From the NCBI GenBank assembly GCA_025350625.1, contig JANXXL010000116.1:27157-91156 (forward strand): 64,000 nucleotides of DNA. Direction: 5' to 3'. Positions 18,027-26,474 of this stretch are shown here, piece by piece. Under the pieces are notes generated by a model, which saw nothing but the letters and a program-made list of their open reading frames with translations, searched no databases and had not been told where the DNA came from. The position numbers and the translations under genes are program-made. How positions within the stretch are numbered: position 1 is the stretch's first letter; each line of letters opens with the position of its first letter. Origin of the DNA: Bryobacterales bacterium (GTDB lineage Bacteria > Acidobacteriota > Terriglobia > Bryobacterales > Bryobacteraceae).

Positions 18027-18977
18027 TCATAGCGTGTCGTCCTTCAGGGTCTCCACACTCACCTTTGCTCTAAGATTCGCCACGCCCGGAGTTCCTCGTT
18101 CATCGGCGACGGTGAACGCCACTGCATCGTCGAGCCAGTCGTGCGCGGTGCCATCGGGGTCGTGCGCAGCAAGGGTCAGCGTATAAGGCTGCGGACACAA
18201 GTCGCAGAGGAACTGGAAAACGACAGTCATCGTCTCACCCGCAGTCCGCGGACCCACTGTGACGTGTTCGAGCTCGGTATTGGTGCCGTATACTTCAAAG
18301 CCGATCTGCGTGCGGATCAGCATGCCGATCACCGGCTCGCTCACCGGCTCGTGGAAGCGAACGGTGGCGCGGACGCTCACGTATTCGCCGCTCTTCCACA
18401 CGATGGTGGGTTGGCCGTTGGCGCCCAGCGTCTCGATGGAGAGAACTTCGGCGCGTCCGTCGCCGCGCCGCGAGGAGGGCGCGAAGCGCGGCGGTATGGT
18501 CTCGCCCCAAGTGCGCACCTGATCGGCCACGAAGCGCCGGTAGCGGGTCATGGTTTCGCGCGGATCGCCTTTGGCGGCGATCTCGCCGGCTTCGAGCCAC
18601 CACACCTCGTCGCACAGCGTTTCGAGCAGGCGATCCTCGTGCGATGCCAGCAAAACCGTGGTGCCGGCGCGGCGTAAGCGGTCGAGTCCAATGAGTGTCC
18701 GGGTGCGTACCAGCGCATCCTGCGTGGCCAGCGCCTGATCGAGCGCCAGCACGTCTGAAGGGGCGAGATTCAGCGGCTCGCCCAGCGCAACCAAGCGCCG
18801 CGCGGTTCCCGCTTTCACTTCGCCCTGCTCCGCCTGCATCACGCCGCCGGCCAGCTTGAGCAACTCGGTAACGCCGGAGTTCTTCCCTCCGATCACGCCA
18901 ATGATCGCCCCCGCAGGTGCGCTGACGGTCACACCATTCAAAGGCCCCGCGGAGACGTTGCGAAATTCAATCGACAT
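18027..18977 (-). CDS. Degenerate Wzt-like ABC ATPase with Wzt C-terminal domain, orphan
   Basis: The C-terminal half (from about residue 170) matches the Wzt C-terminal carbohydrate-binding domain (FLCDLCPQPYTLTLAAHDPD, then DDAVAF). The N-terminal ATPase part is only about 155 residues and has lost its motifs: the Walker A position reads IGGKNSGVTELL with no Lys-Ser/Thr, the helical/LSGGQ region is missing, and Walker B reads LALDQALATQD, with Gln for the catalytic Glu. The H-loop SHEDRLLETLCDEVWWLEAG remains. No permease (Wzm) is adjacent. It is probably not an ATPase but a binding or scaffold protein derived from an O-antigen exporter. Confidence 0.75.
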   Translation of the reverse strand: MSIEFRNVSAGPLNGVTVSAPAGAIIGVIGGKNSGVTELLKLAGGVMQAEQGEVKAGTARRLVALGEPLNLAPSDVLALDQALATQDALVRTRTLIGLDRLRRAGTTVLLASHEDRLLETLCDEVWWLEAGEIAAKGDPRETMTRYRRFVADQVRTWGETIPPRFAPSSRRGDGRAEVLSIETLGANGQPTIVWKSGEYVSVRATVRFHEPVSEPVIGMLIRTQIGFEVYGTNTELEHVTVGPRTAGETMTVVFQFLCDLCPQPYTLTLAAHDPDGTAHDWLDDAVAFTVADERGTPGVANLRAKVSVETLKDDTL

Positions 18978-19054
18978 TCATCACTAAGGATACGCCACGG
19001 GAACAACACCTCAGCCGGAGCCTAACCGGCAGCGACGCTATTGCCGGTGCGCCT

Positions 19055-21667
19055 TTATTTCCTGAGCGCAGTTCGCCAGTTGACGACGATGTTGACCGGC
19101 GACGATGTCGCTTCTTCGAGCGCGGTGTTGATCAGGAAGCGCTGACCGTCGAGGGACACGTCGTAGCGCCACGCAACGCTGGGGCCGCCGCCGGTGCCGC
19201 CCAGAATAGTGGTGCGGAACAAGGCTTGCGGAACACCCAACTGAAATGTCGAGGCTCCGGTGACGGGCACCGCCATCAGCGTCGTGTCAGGAGCGAAGTA
19301 AAACAGTTCCTTGCCATCGCGTCGCCAACGGGGCTGGCTGCCACCGCCATTCGAGACCGGCCATTTCCCGCCGGAGGACATCGGAAACGGCCGCACATAT
19401 ACTTCCTTGGTTCCCGTCTCATCGGAGGTATAAACCACCCAGCGCCCGTCCGGCGAGAATTGGGCCTGACCCTCGGAAAAAGGCGTGACCAGGTAGGGGA
19501 CCGGCTTGTGGTCACCCTCCATGGGAAGCACCCATAAATCGAGGCCGGTCCCGTTCCCGCGCTGCGAGAACAACAGGGAACGGCCGTCGTGGGACCAGTC
19601 CATGGGCGTCTTGGTTTCGGCTGAATGCAGCAGCAGTTCCGCTTGGCCTGCGCCATTCGCGGGCTTGCGAAAGAGATCCGCCGACTGCCCCCCGCCGGGA
19701 GCATAGGCGATCTGGGCGCCATCGGGCGACCAGGTGCCGTTGCCCGCGCCCGCTCCATCGAAGGTAAGCCGCGTGTTAGCGCCGCGCGCCAGATCGAGCA
19801 GCCACACCACCCAGGTCCCGCGTTCGTTCACGCGGCCTTCGGCCACTCGCGTTCCATCGGGCGAGAGCGACAACTCGTCGCGCGCGGCAGGCTCGCCCGC
19901 GTGCCCGACGACTTTCCCCTGCCGGTCATACCACGTCAACTGGCGGCTGTTACCTCCCGTGACCGCATACGCCAGCAGGCCGTTGGCCGAGACCGAAAAC
20001 AATCCGGCAAAAGTATCGGCGCTCACGCGGTCGGCAATTTGAGTTGCGCTTCCGGTCAATTCGAGGCGGCCAGCGTCGAACGGCTGGGCGAGCAGCGCCT
20101 CGCCCCGTTGAAACAGGAGATAGCCATCTGATGCGCCCGCCGGCGGGGCGTAAATGACTCCGGAAGGACTGGCTAATAAACGCTTCTTATCCTGCTCCGC
20201 CGGCTTGGCGTCCAGAGAGCCAAAGTAAATGCCGGTTCTGTCTTCGCTCCCCGCCAGGCGGTAATACAGAAAGTGTTTTCCATCGGGCAGGAAGAAGGGA
20301 CGGCCCTGTCCCAGTTCAGACATTTGCGGATCGAGCGCGGTAACTACCGACACATCGCCCCCGCCGGCCGGGACCCGCGACAAAGTGCCGTTGGTGCCGT
20401 AAAGAATTACGTCCTGAGGGCTCCAGGAAATTCCGGGTGCGGGAGGGGCGTAGGTCGCGAGCGTTTGCGGAGTTCCTCCGGCGATGTCGATCTTCTTGAC
20501 ATTGCCTTGCGCGAGAAAAGCCACATATTGGCTGTCAGGGGACCACGCCACGTCCTGGTTCACGCCCTGGGTTCCGGGCAGCTCCCGCACCTGGAGCGAA
20601 TCCATCATGCGCACCCACAGGGTGTTGCGTCCGTCCTGACCACGGGCATTGATCACCGCTTTGCGTCCGTCGGGCGACATGGTAAAGGTGTTGAGGGTGG
20701 TCTTGGGCGGTGGAAAGATTTCAAACCGCATCTGTTCGAGCGCGGCGGGCTTTTCGCGAAAGTGAATGAAGCCTAGCGCGGCGGTTGCGATCAGCAAGAG
20801 TGCAGCTACGGCGGGCCAGAGCCAATTCATTTTTGAGGAGGCCACCGCCACCGGCTGCGCGGAGGGAACGCCGGCCGGGGGCACCTCCTCGAGCAACCTC
20901 CAGACATCGCCGATATCGCGCAGACGTTTTCGCGGATCTTTCTGCAGACAATCCGCGAGCAAACGCTGGACGCTGGAGGGCACATCGCTCAAGTCGGGCT
21001 GATCGCGGATCACCTTGGCCAGAATTTCGCCGACATCGTCGCCGCCGAAGAGGCGCTTGCCGGTGATCAGCTCATGCAGCACCACGCCGAAAGCGAAGAT
21101 GTCGGCGCGCTTGTCGGTGTCCTTGCCGCGGGCTTGCTCGGGGGCCATGTAGGAGGCGGTGCCGAGGATCATGCCGGCTTCGGTCATGCCCATGGTCAGC
21201 GTGGGCGAATGTTCGGCGCTCGAGCCCGCAGCGGCGGTCACCTTGGCGAGTCCGAAGTCGAGCACTTTTACAGTGCCGTCGGGTTTCAGCTTGATATTGG
21301 CGGGTTTGAGGTCGCGGTGCGTGATGCCTCTTTCGTGCGCGGCTTCGAGCGCGTCGGCAATCTGGTGGGCGATGCGGAGAGCGGCGTCGAGAGGCATCGG
21401 GCCTTTGGGCGACTCACCCTCGATATACTCCATGACCAGGTAGTTCGGGCCGACATCGTAAATCTGGCAGATATTCGGATGATTGAGCGCGGCGATGGCT
21501 TTGGCTTCGCGCTCGAAGCGCTCAGAGAACTGGGCGGCGGAAACCTTGATGGCCACGTCGCGATTCAAGCGCGGATCGCGCGCGCGGTAGACCTCGCCCA
21601 TGCCGCCCGCGCCGATGGGCGAGAGAATCTCATAGGGTCCCAGGTGGTCGCCGGCGGAAAGGGACAT
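19055..21667 (-). CDS. Membrane Ser/Thr kinase with TolB/PD40 propeller sensor domain
   Basis: 870 residues. The N-terminal kinase (about 10-270) has GAGGMGEVY, AIKV, HRDLKPANIKL, DFGLAK and GTASYMAPEQARG. One membrane segment (WLWPAVAALLLIATAALGFI, about residues 290-310) follows, then a periplasmic seven-blade propeller of PD40/WD40 repeats with SPDG signatures (MSPDGRKAV, SLSPDGTRV, QFSPDGRWVVYTSDETGT). This is the standard acidobacterial receptor kinase. Substrate and signal are unknown. Confidence 0.95.
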   Translation of the reverse strand: MSLSAGDHLGPYEILSPIGAGGMGEVYRARDPRLNRDVAIKVSAAQFSERFEREAKAIAALNHPNICQIYDVGPNYLVMEYIEGESPKGPMPLDAALRIAHQIADALEAAHERGITHRDLKPANIKLKPDGTVKVLDFGLAKVTAAAGSSAEHSPTLTMGMTEAGMILGTASYMAPEQARGKDTDKRADIFAFGVVLHELITGKRLFGGDDVGEILAKVIRDQPDLSDVPSSVQRLLADCLQKDPRKRLRDIGDVWRLLEEVPPAGVPSAQPVAVASSKMNWLWPAVAALLLIATAALGFIHFREKPAALEQMRFEIFPPPKTTLNTFTMSPDGRKAVINARGQDGRNTLWVRMMDSLQVRELPGTQGVNQDVAWSPDSQYVAFLAQGNVKKIDIAGGTPQTLATYAPPAPGISWSPQDVILYGTNGTLSRVPAGGGDVSVVTALDPQMSELGQGRPFFLPDGKHFLYYRLAGSEDRTGIYFGSLDAKPAEQDKKRLLASPSGVIYAPPAGASDGYLLFQRGEALLAQPFDAGRLELTGSATQIADRVSADTFAGLFSVSANGLLAYAVTGGNSRQLTWYDRQGKVVGHAGEPAARDELSLSPDGTRVAEGRVNERGTWVVWLLDLARGANTRLTFDGAGAGNGTWSPDGAQIAYAPGGGQSADLFRKPANGAGQAELLLHSAETKTPMDWSHDGRSLLFSQRGNGTGLDLWVLPMEGDHKPVPYLVTPFSEGQAQFSPDGRWVVYTSDETGTKEVYVRPFPMSSGGKWPVSNGGGSQPRWRRDGKELFYFAPDTTLMAVPVTGASTFQLGVPQALFRTTILGGTGGGPSVAWRYDVSLDGQRFLINTALEEATSSPVNIVVNWRTALRK

Positions 21668-21733
21668 TGCAAATAAGTTTACTCGATCATGAGTCCCTTC
21701 AGATATTCACGGCTGGCGTGAGACAGGTCGAAA

Positions 21734-22189
21734 TCAATTGGTTAAGCCCAGACTCTGGGCGGGCATGGTCGCGACGATCGGCGCCAGCGTGTAAGACCCG
21801 GAAATGCCGGGAATCCAGGTAATGGCCGGGACACCCGATACCTTCACTTGCAAGCGATAGTCGGCCGTTCCGGAAGTGCCAAGAGTCTGGTAGGTCACCT
21901 GGGAGGTCTGCAGCCCCAAAAAACCAGCGCCCCCGCCGGTGGGCGCAGTGGTCGAGTTGTAGACCAGATAATTTTTGATGGCAGTAGCGCTCCAGTTGTT
22001 GACCACCGCGCTTCTCGCCGTGATGCGCGCCCGCTCGGTGATAAATTGCTGAATCATTAATATCCGTCCCATGTCCATGATGAAGAGCACCATGCCGAGC
22101 ACGGTGAGCAGAACCAACGCCGATTCGAGTATGTTGGCGCCCTTCTGATTTTTTCGCCGGCGGTTCTTGCAACTCAATTTCAAAGTCAT
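21734..22189 (-). CDS. TadE-like pilus assembly protein (second)
   Basis: The ATG at 22187-22189 is preceded by AAGGACAAGGAA. Residues 15-45 show the TadE signature: a basic arm, then KGANILESALVLLTVLGMVL (Gly-x3-Leu-Glu prepilin-like motif and membrane segment) and MDMGRIL. The rest is extracytoplasmic and ends in MPAQSLGLTN. It is the last gene of a tadG-tadE-tadE block transcribed leftwards, and would be a minor pilin of a Flp/Tad-type system. Confidence 0.78.
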   Translation of the reverse strand: MTLKLSCKNRRRKNQKGANILESALVLLTVLGMVLFIMDMGRILMIQQFITERARITARSAVVNNWSATAIKNYLVYNSTTAPTGGGAGFLGLQTSQVTYQTLGTSGTADYRLQVKVSGVPAITWIPGISGSYTLAPIVATMPAQSLGLTN

Positions 22190-22214
22190 TTCCTTGTCCT
22201 TATTAACCGGCGCT

Positions 22215-22691
22215 TTAACAACCCGAACAATTGATTTGCCCGTAATACTTAGTGGTCGCCCCGGGCTTATTGGGCAAGGTGAAAGAGGTGAACAACGCAT
22301 TGATCGTGTAACCGGTGATGTTGACCGTGATATAGCGCGGCATACCGTTCGCATCCGGGTGGTAGTTTACATTCACGTTGCTGGCCGTCAGATTCGGCAC
22401 CAGCGTCTTGGCGCCGGCGGTTTCATCGCCATAGAGCACCATATTTTTCAGGGTGGTGGTAAAGGCGCTGGTATTGCCCGTGTCGAACGCCAGCCGTGAG
22501 CCCAGCGCCGCGGCGTTGGAGGTGGATTCCAGCATGACGTTGTATAAATAGTAGGCGTAGCCGATCTGGTACAAGCCGGAAAACACCATCCACAGAATGG
22601 ACCAGCCCAAGGCGAACTCCAGCATGGCGTTGCCGCGTTCAGATTTCGATTGTAAGGGTTTCATATTTGCTCGTTTATTGGTAGAGGACAT
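22215..22691 (-). CDS. TadE-like pilus assembly protein (first)
   Basis: The ATG at 22689-22691 has AAGGTG eight bases upstream; a second ATG at 22662-22664 is an alternative. The prepilin-like motif RGNAMLEFALGWSILWMVFS (residues 19-38) with a Glu at +5 and one membrane helix is typical of TadE. The following region (YYLYNVMLESTSNAAALGSR) and a Cys pair near the C-terminus (INCSGC) complete it. If the TAG in the tadG gene were read through, that gene would overlap this start by 17 bases. Confidence 0.8.
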   Translation of the reverse strand: MSSTNKRANMKPLQSKSERGNAMLEFALGWSILWMVFSGLYQIGYAYYLYNVMLESTSNAAALGSRLAFDTGNTSAFTTTLKNMVLYGDETAGAKTLVPNLTASNVNVNYHPDANGMPRYITVNITGYTINALFTSFTLPNKPGATTKYYGQINCSGC

Positions 22692-22791
22692 CCGAATACA
22701 CCTTGGTGCTATCCGTTCCGCCGGAGCTGTTTCCGGTCAGGTTCGCAGGACCGATGTAGGTTGCGCAGATCCCTCCGGAACTTCCTGACTA
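22675..22791 (-). other. In-frame continuation of the tadG-like gene after its TAG stop
   Basis: After TAG (22789-22791) the same frame runs 37 codons to TAA (22675-22677). The encoded tail contains CATYIGPANLTG and ends KVYSDVLYQ, matching the usual CxxYIGP...V-x-LxQ end of acidobacterial TadG proteins (family pattern from memory). So the TAG looks like a recent nonsense change, an error, or a recoded codon rather than the ancestral end. Confidence 0.7.
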
Positions 22792-23964
22792 GGAAGTATC
22801 CAGAAGGAAATTCGCGAAGCCAAGCACGGTGGTGTGGGCGTTGTTGCCGTTTCCGCTCCAGGTTGCTCCGATCGCGACCGTAACCACGCGACGCCCATTG
22901 CCGGTGCCGGACGCCTTATATTGCGTCCAGGTGGTAGAAACGTCGTCTGTGTCCTGAAGCGCCCGGGTATCGAGGGCGTCGAAGATGGAGGAGCCGCGGT
23001 TCCCTGGAACGCCGCCCAGCGTGTCTCCGCTTGAGACCGAGGAGGGGTTGGAGTTGGGATTCGGATAACCCCCGGAAATGATCGCGCTGCGAACGTTGCT
23101 ATTACTATTCCCTTCACCAATGTCTACGAACCCGTGCTCAGAGGGAGGCGAGCCTGGCACGATGAAACCGGCGTCGCCCGCGCAGGGGCTGTTGCCGTTT
23201 TTGGGCCACTTCAGCGAGTATTCGATGCCGGGGGTTAAGCCAAAGTTCGTGAGGTCGGCTTGGGTGTGAGCGTCGGGGGCAAAAGGCAGCAAACCACCGT
23301 TTGCGATTGTGTCCCCCGGCGCCTGACCGGCGGTTGCCGATGCGGTGATGGTATAAGCGTTTGAAATTCCCGGAAGCATGGGAAGAAAATTCAAGGGGAC
23401 GTTCGCCGAAGCAGCGACTTTGATGAACCGGTAAGAATTAGTTGCCGGTGAACTGGCGGTAGTGTAATTGTCGTAGGTGCCTGTGAAGCTGGTGGCGTAA
23501 CTGGTGGCGACAGTTGAAACGGTGGTGGAGTCAAAGTTGTATTTATTCGGATTGGTGGCGCCACTAGGGCCGGTCAGCGCGGTGGCATTGGCTCCTTGCA
23601 GGCCAGTTTGGGTGCCGTCCATCTGTGCCGCGGCAGCAAGGGCGGAGGCATCGGCGAAAGTCTGCAGCTCATTCTTATAAACGAACATCCGGCCGAGGTC
23701 AACCGCTAATCCCAGCATTCCAAGCATCACGAACAGCGAAAGGCTGAGCAGGATAAGGCTAAAGCCTCGCTCGGCGCGTTTCCGAATAGGATGCCTGCGG
23801 CCGGCGTGGGTAATTATCTCAGCGGTGGGGGCCGGTCTCCCATTGTCAAGCCGCAGACAAAAGCCGTTAGAGTGCGCCCGCCGAAAAGGGGCGCTATCCC
23901 CCTTCGGCGTGCATTTACAGACAAGCGGTGGCCCAAGGGGCCGCGGCTCAGGAAGCCTAATCAT
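22789..23964 (-). CDS. TadG-like pilus assembly protein (Tad domain), possibly truncated by TAG
   Basis: GGAGG five bases before the ATG fixes the start. A 60-residue basic cytoplasmic arm precedes the Tad motif ERGFSLILLSLSLFVMLGML with GLAVDLGRMFVYKNELQTFA and DASALAAAAQMDG, the classical TadG N-terminus. The rest (about 300 residues) is Ser/Thr/Asn-rich beta, with putative cell-surface function, and has an NSNSNPSS-type low-complexity stretch. The frame ends at TAG 22789-22791, 37 codons before the ancestral-looking stop. First gene of the operon. Confidence 0.8.
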   Translation of the reverse strand: MIRLPEPRPLGPPLVCKCTPKGDSAPFRRAHSNGFCLRLDNGRPAPTAEIITHAGRRHPIRKRAERGFSLILLSLSLFVMLGMLGLAVDLGRMFVYKNELQTFADASALAAAAQMDGTQTGLQGANATALTGPSGATNPNKYNFDSTTVSTVATSYATSFTGTYDNYTTASSPATNSYRFIKVAASANVPLNFLPMLPGISNAYTITASATAGQAPGDTIANGGLLPFAPDAHTQADLTNFGLTPGIEYSLKWPKNGNSPCAGDAGFIVPGSPPSEHGFVDIGEGNSNSNVRSAIISGGYPNPNSNPSSVSSGDTLGGVPGNRGSSIFDALDTRALQDTDDVSTTWTQYKASGTGNGRRVVTVAIGATWSGNGNNAHTTVLGFANFLLDTS

Positions 23965-24300
23965 TTTTCCTCCGATGAAACTTGAAATAAGCTTACCCGT
24001 TGAAGCGTTGGTGAGCCATTAGTCATGTGCAGGCAAGTTGGTACTTTTGTGTCCCTAGTAATGGCACCAGAAAACTCCTAGTACTATGCAACAGTCGATG
24101 CCAGTGTAAGGCGGCTTACGTCGCGGGGTAAAAACATCGGGTGCTCGCGTTCGAGGCGCTCAGTCTTCACGTCCACGTCGCAACTCAAAGGTTTAGGCGC
24201 TTTGGCACACGTAAAGTGGAGGAGACGACTTGCCGATGGTATGGGTCGTACTTCTATACTAGAAAAAGTGCAAGACGCCGGGTGCCCGGCAGGAGAATTC
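23965..24300. other. Divergent intergenic region, 336 bp
   Basis: It separates the leftward tad operon from the rightward secreted-protein gene. A candidate promoter for the latter is TTGCCG (24230-24235), 19 bases, TATACT (24255-24260). Nothing else recognisable; no small gene or repeat. Confidence 0.5.
24230..24260 (+). promoter_or_regulatory. Candidate sigma-70 promoter for the gene at 24301
   Basis: TTGCCG and TATACT with a 19-bp spacer. The -10 is good, the spacer slightly long. Transcription would start near 24267, leaving a 34-base leader with AGGAG before the GTG start. Confidence 0.4.
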
Positions 24301-26457
24301 GTGCAATCAAAACAAATTACATCATTACTATTTGCCGCAGCTGCGTCTGTCTGGATGGCGGGAGCGGCTAGGGCGCAGACTTTGACGGTGACCTACCCGT
24401 CGGCCACCGCAGTGACGCCGCCGCTTTCGCAGTTGCCGGACGGCCCCAGGCCGCAAGGGAACACGGAACACATGCATCACCCGGTTCCTTCACACGCGGG
24501 TAAGGGCGGTGGGCAGGATACGGCGGTGCAAGGCTCTGCGGGGGCGCTGATCGCGGCTACCGGAGGGACCAGCTTCGATGGCCCGGGCGCAAACGGCTAT
24601 GCTCCTTCGGATAACAATATGGCGGTGGGACCGAACCACATTTTCGCGGCGGTAAATTCGGTTTATCAGATCTTCAATAAGACCGGCGGATCGCTGCTGG
24701 GACCGAAGACTCTGAGTTCACTGTGGACGGGTGTTGGGGGTGGATGCGCGAGCGCCAACGCGGGAGACGTGGTGGTGCAGTACGACAAGCTGGCCGACCG
24801 CTGGATACTCACCCAGTTATCCTCGCTTTCGAGCCCCTATGGGGAATGCATTGCGGTTTCAAAGACCAGTGACCCGACCGGGGCTTATAACGTTTACTAC
24901 TACACGTTCAACTCAAACCTGCCGGACTATCCGAAATTTGGAGTGTGGCCCACGGCGACCAATGGGGCGTATCTGGCCACTTATAATCAGTTCGCCAATG
25001 GCTCGAGTTTCGCCGGCGCGGCGCTGTGCGCTTACGACCGGACCAAGATGCTGGCCGGGAACGCCAGTCCGGGGCAAATCTGCTTCACGCTTGCCAACGA
25101 TGGGAACTATCTGCCGGCCGATCTGGATGGCTCGACGCCGCCCGCAGACGGGACGCCCGGATCGTTTCTGACCTACGAGACGCTTAGCAGCCTGCGCATC
25201 TGGCAGCTCACGCCCAATTTTGCGACGCCTGCATCCTCGACGCTGACGCAGGCGACTCCGGACCTGGCGGTGACTGCGTTTACCGAACTGTGCGGCGGCG
25301 GCACCTGCGTGCCGCAATCGGGAACCAGCAACCAGCTCGATTCTCTGGCGGACCGGCCGATGTACCGGCTGGCTTATCGCAACTTCGGCGACCATCAGGC
25401 GCTGGTGTTCAATCATTCGGTTACGGCCGGGCCGCGCTGGTACGAACTGCGCGCGGGTTCGGGCGCAGCGGCTGCATTCAGCGTTTATCAGCAGGGGACT
25501 TTTGCGCCGGATGCGACTTATCGATGGATGGGCAGCGCTGCGATGGATCAGGCGGGCGACTTGGCTTTGGGGTATAGCGCGTCGAGCGGCAGCGTTCACC
25601 CGGCGGTCCGCTATAGCGGCCGGGTTCCCGGCGATCCGCTTAACACTCTCGAAAGCGAACTCAGCATCATCGAAGGCACGGGCTCGCAGACCAACGGGCT
25701 GCACCGCTGGGGCGACTACAGCTCTTTGCGCATCGATCCGTCGGACGATTGTACTTTCTGGTATATCAACGAGTATCTGAAAGCGGATGGCGCGTTTAAC
25801 TGGAGCACACGCGTCGGTTCGTTTAAGTTCACAGGATGCGGGACTGCTGCGTCGCCGGATTTTTCGGTCTCCGCCAACCCGTCCCAGGTGAGCGTCACGC
25901 AGGGCAACGCGGCTAGTTCCACTATCACGGTGGCTTCGTCGGCGGGATATAGCAAAGCGGTAACTTTGTCGGTGCCGAATTGCCCCAGCAGCGCGCTTTG
26001 TAGCTTTGCATCGAATCCGGTTACCCCGCTCGCAAATGGATCCGGAACCTCCGCTCTTTCGATCACCGGCTTGCGGCCGGGAACTTATTCGCTGACGATT
26101 CAAGGCAACGATGGAACCGTCACACGTACTACTTCGCTGTCGGTGACCGTAAATGCCGCCGCCGGGGACTTCTCGATCGCGGCGCCTGCATCGGTTACGG
26201 TAAACCGCAGGTCGAGCAATTCCGTCACTGTAACGTTGACTGCTATCGGAGCCAACAGCTCGGTTAATCTAAGTATTTCTGGGTTGCCTTCCAGAGTCTC
26301 GGCGGCGTTTGCGCCGAACCCGGCGACTGCCACCGGCAGTTCCACACTGACTATTTCGGCGACCAAGAATGCTGCGCCAGGGACGTACTCATTAACCATT
26401 ACAGGCTCTAATGGCAGCGCTACGCACACTGCTCCGTTGAGTTTGACGATTCAATAA
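24301..26457 (+). CDS. Large secreted protein with two C-terminal Ig-like repeats
   Basis: The GTG at 24301 has AGGAG six bases upstream and a signal peptide (LLFAAAASVWMAGAARAQ). The central 450 residues (GGTSFDGPGANGYAPSDNNM, then VGPNHIFAAVNSVYQIFNK) form a propeller-like domain with Asp-rich turns, known in many acidobacterial secreted proteins. The C-terminus has two tandem 95-residue beta domains starting DFSVSANPSQVSV and DFSIAAPASVTV, each ending PGTYSLTI-x-G-[NS], an Ig-like fold found in surface adhesins and glycan-binding proteins. No catalytic site seen. Monocistronic; convergent with the S9 peptidase. Confidence 0.75.
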   Translation: MQSKQITSLLFAAAASVWMAGAARAQTLTVTYPSATAVTPPLSQLPDGPRPQGNTEHMHHPVPSHAGKGGGQDTAVQGSAGALIAATGGTSFDGPGANGYAPSDNNMAVGPNHIFAAVNSVYQIFNKTGGSLLGPKTLSSLWTGVGGGCASANAGDVVVQYDKLADRWILTQLSSLSSPYGECIAVSKTSDPTGAYNVYYYTFNSNLPDYPKFGVWPTATNGAYLATYNQFANGSSFAGAALCAYDRTKMLAGNASPGQICFTLANDGNYLPADLDGSTPPADGTPGSFLTYETLSSLRIWQLTPNFATPASSTLTQATPDLAVTAFTELCGGGTCVPQSGTSNQLDSLADRPMYRLAYRNFGDHQALVFNHSVTAGPRWYELRAGSGAAAAFSVYQQGTFAPDATYRWMGSAAMDQAGDLALGYSASSGSVHPAVRYSGRVPGDPLNTLESELSIIEGTGSQTNGLHRWGDYSSLRIDPSDDCTFWYINEYLKADGAFNWSTRVGSFKFTGCGTAASPDFSVSANPSQVSVTQGNAASSTITVASSAGYSKAVTLSVPNCPSSALCSFASNPVTPLANGSGTSALSITGLRPGTYSLTIQGNDGTVTRTTSLSVTVNAAAGDFSIAAPASVTVNRRSSNSVTVTLTAIGANSSVNLSISGLPSRVSAAFAPNPATATGSSTLTISATKNAAPGTYSLTITGSNGSATHTAPLSLTIQ

Positions 26458-26474
26458 CGCTGGGGGAATTGCCG

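Noticed and set aside
18027..18977. Functional Wzm/Wzt exporter
   Set aside because: No permease gene nearby and all ATPase motifs are lost.
24913..26103. Long open frame opposite the Ig-repeat secreted protein
   Set aside because: Basic, low-complexity product without motifs; the sense gene has signal peptide and repeats.
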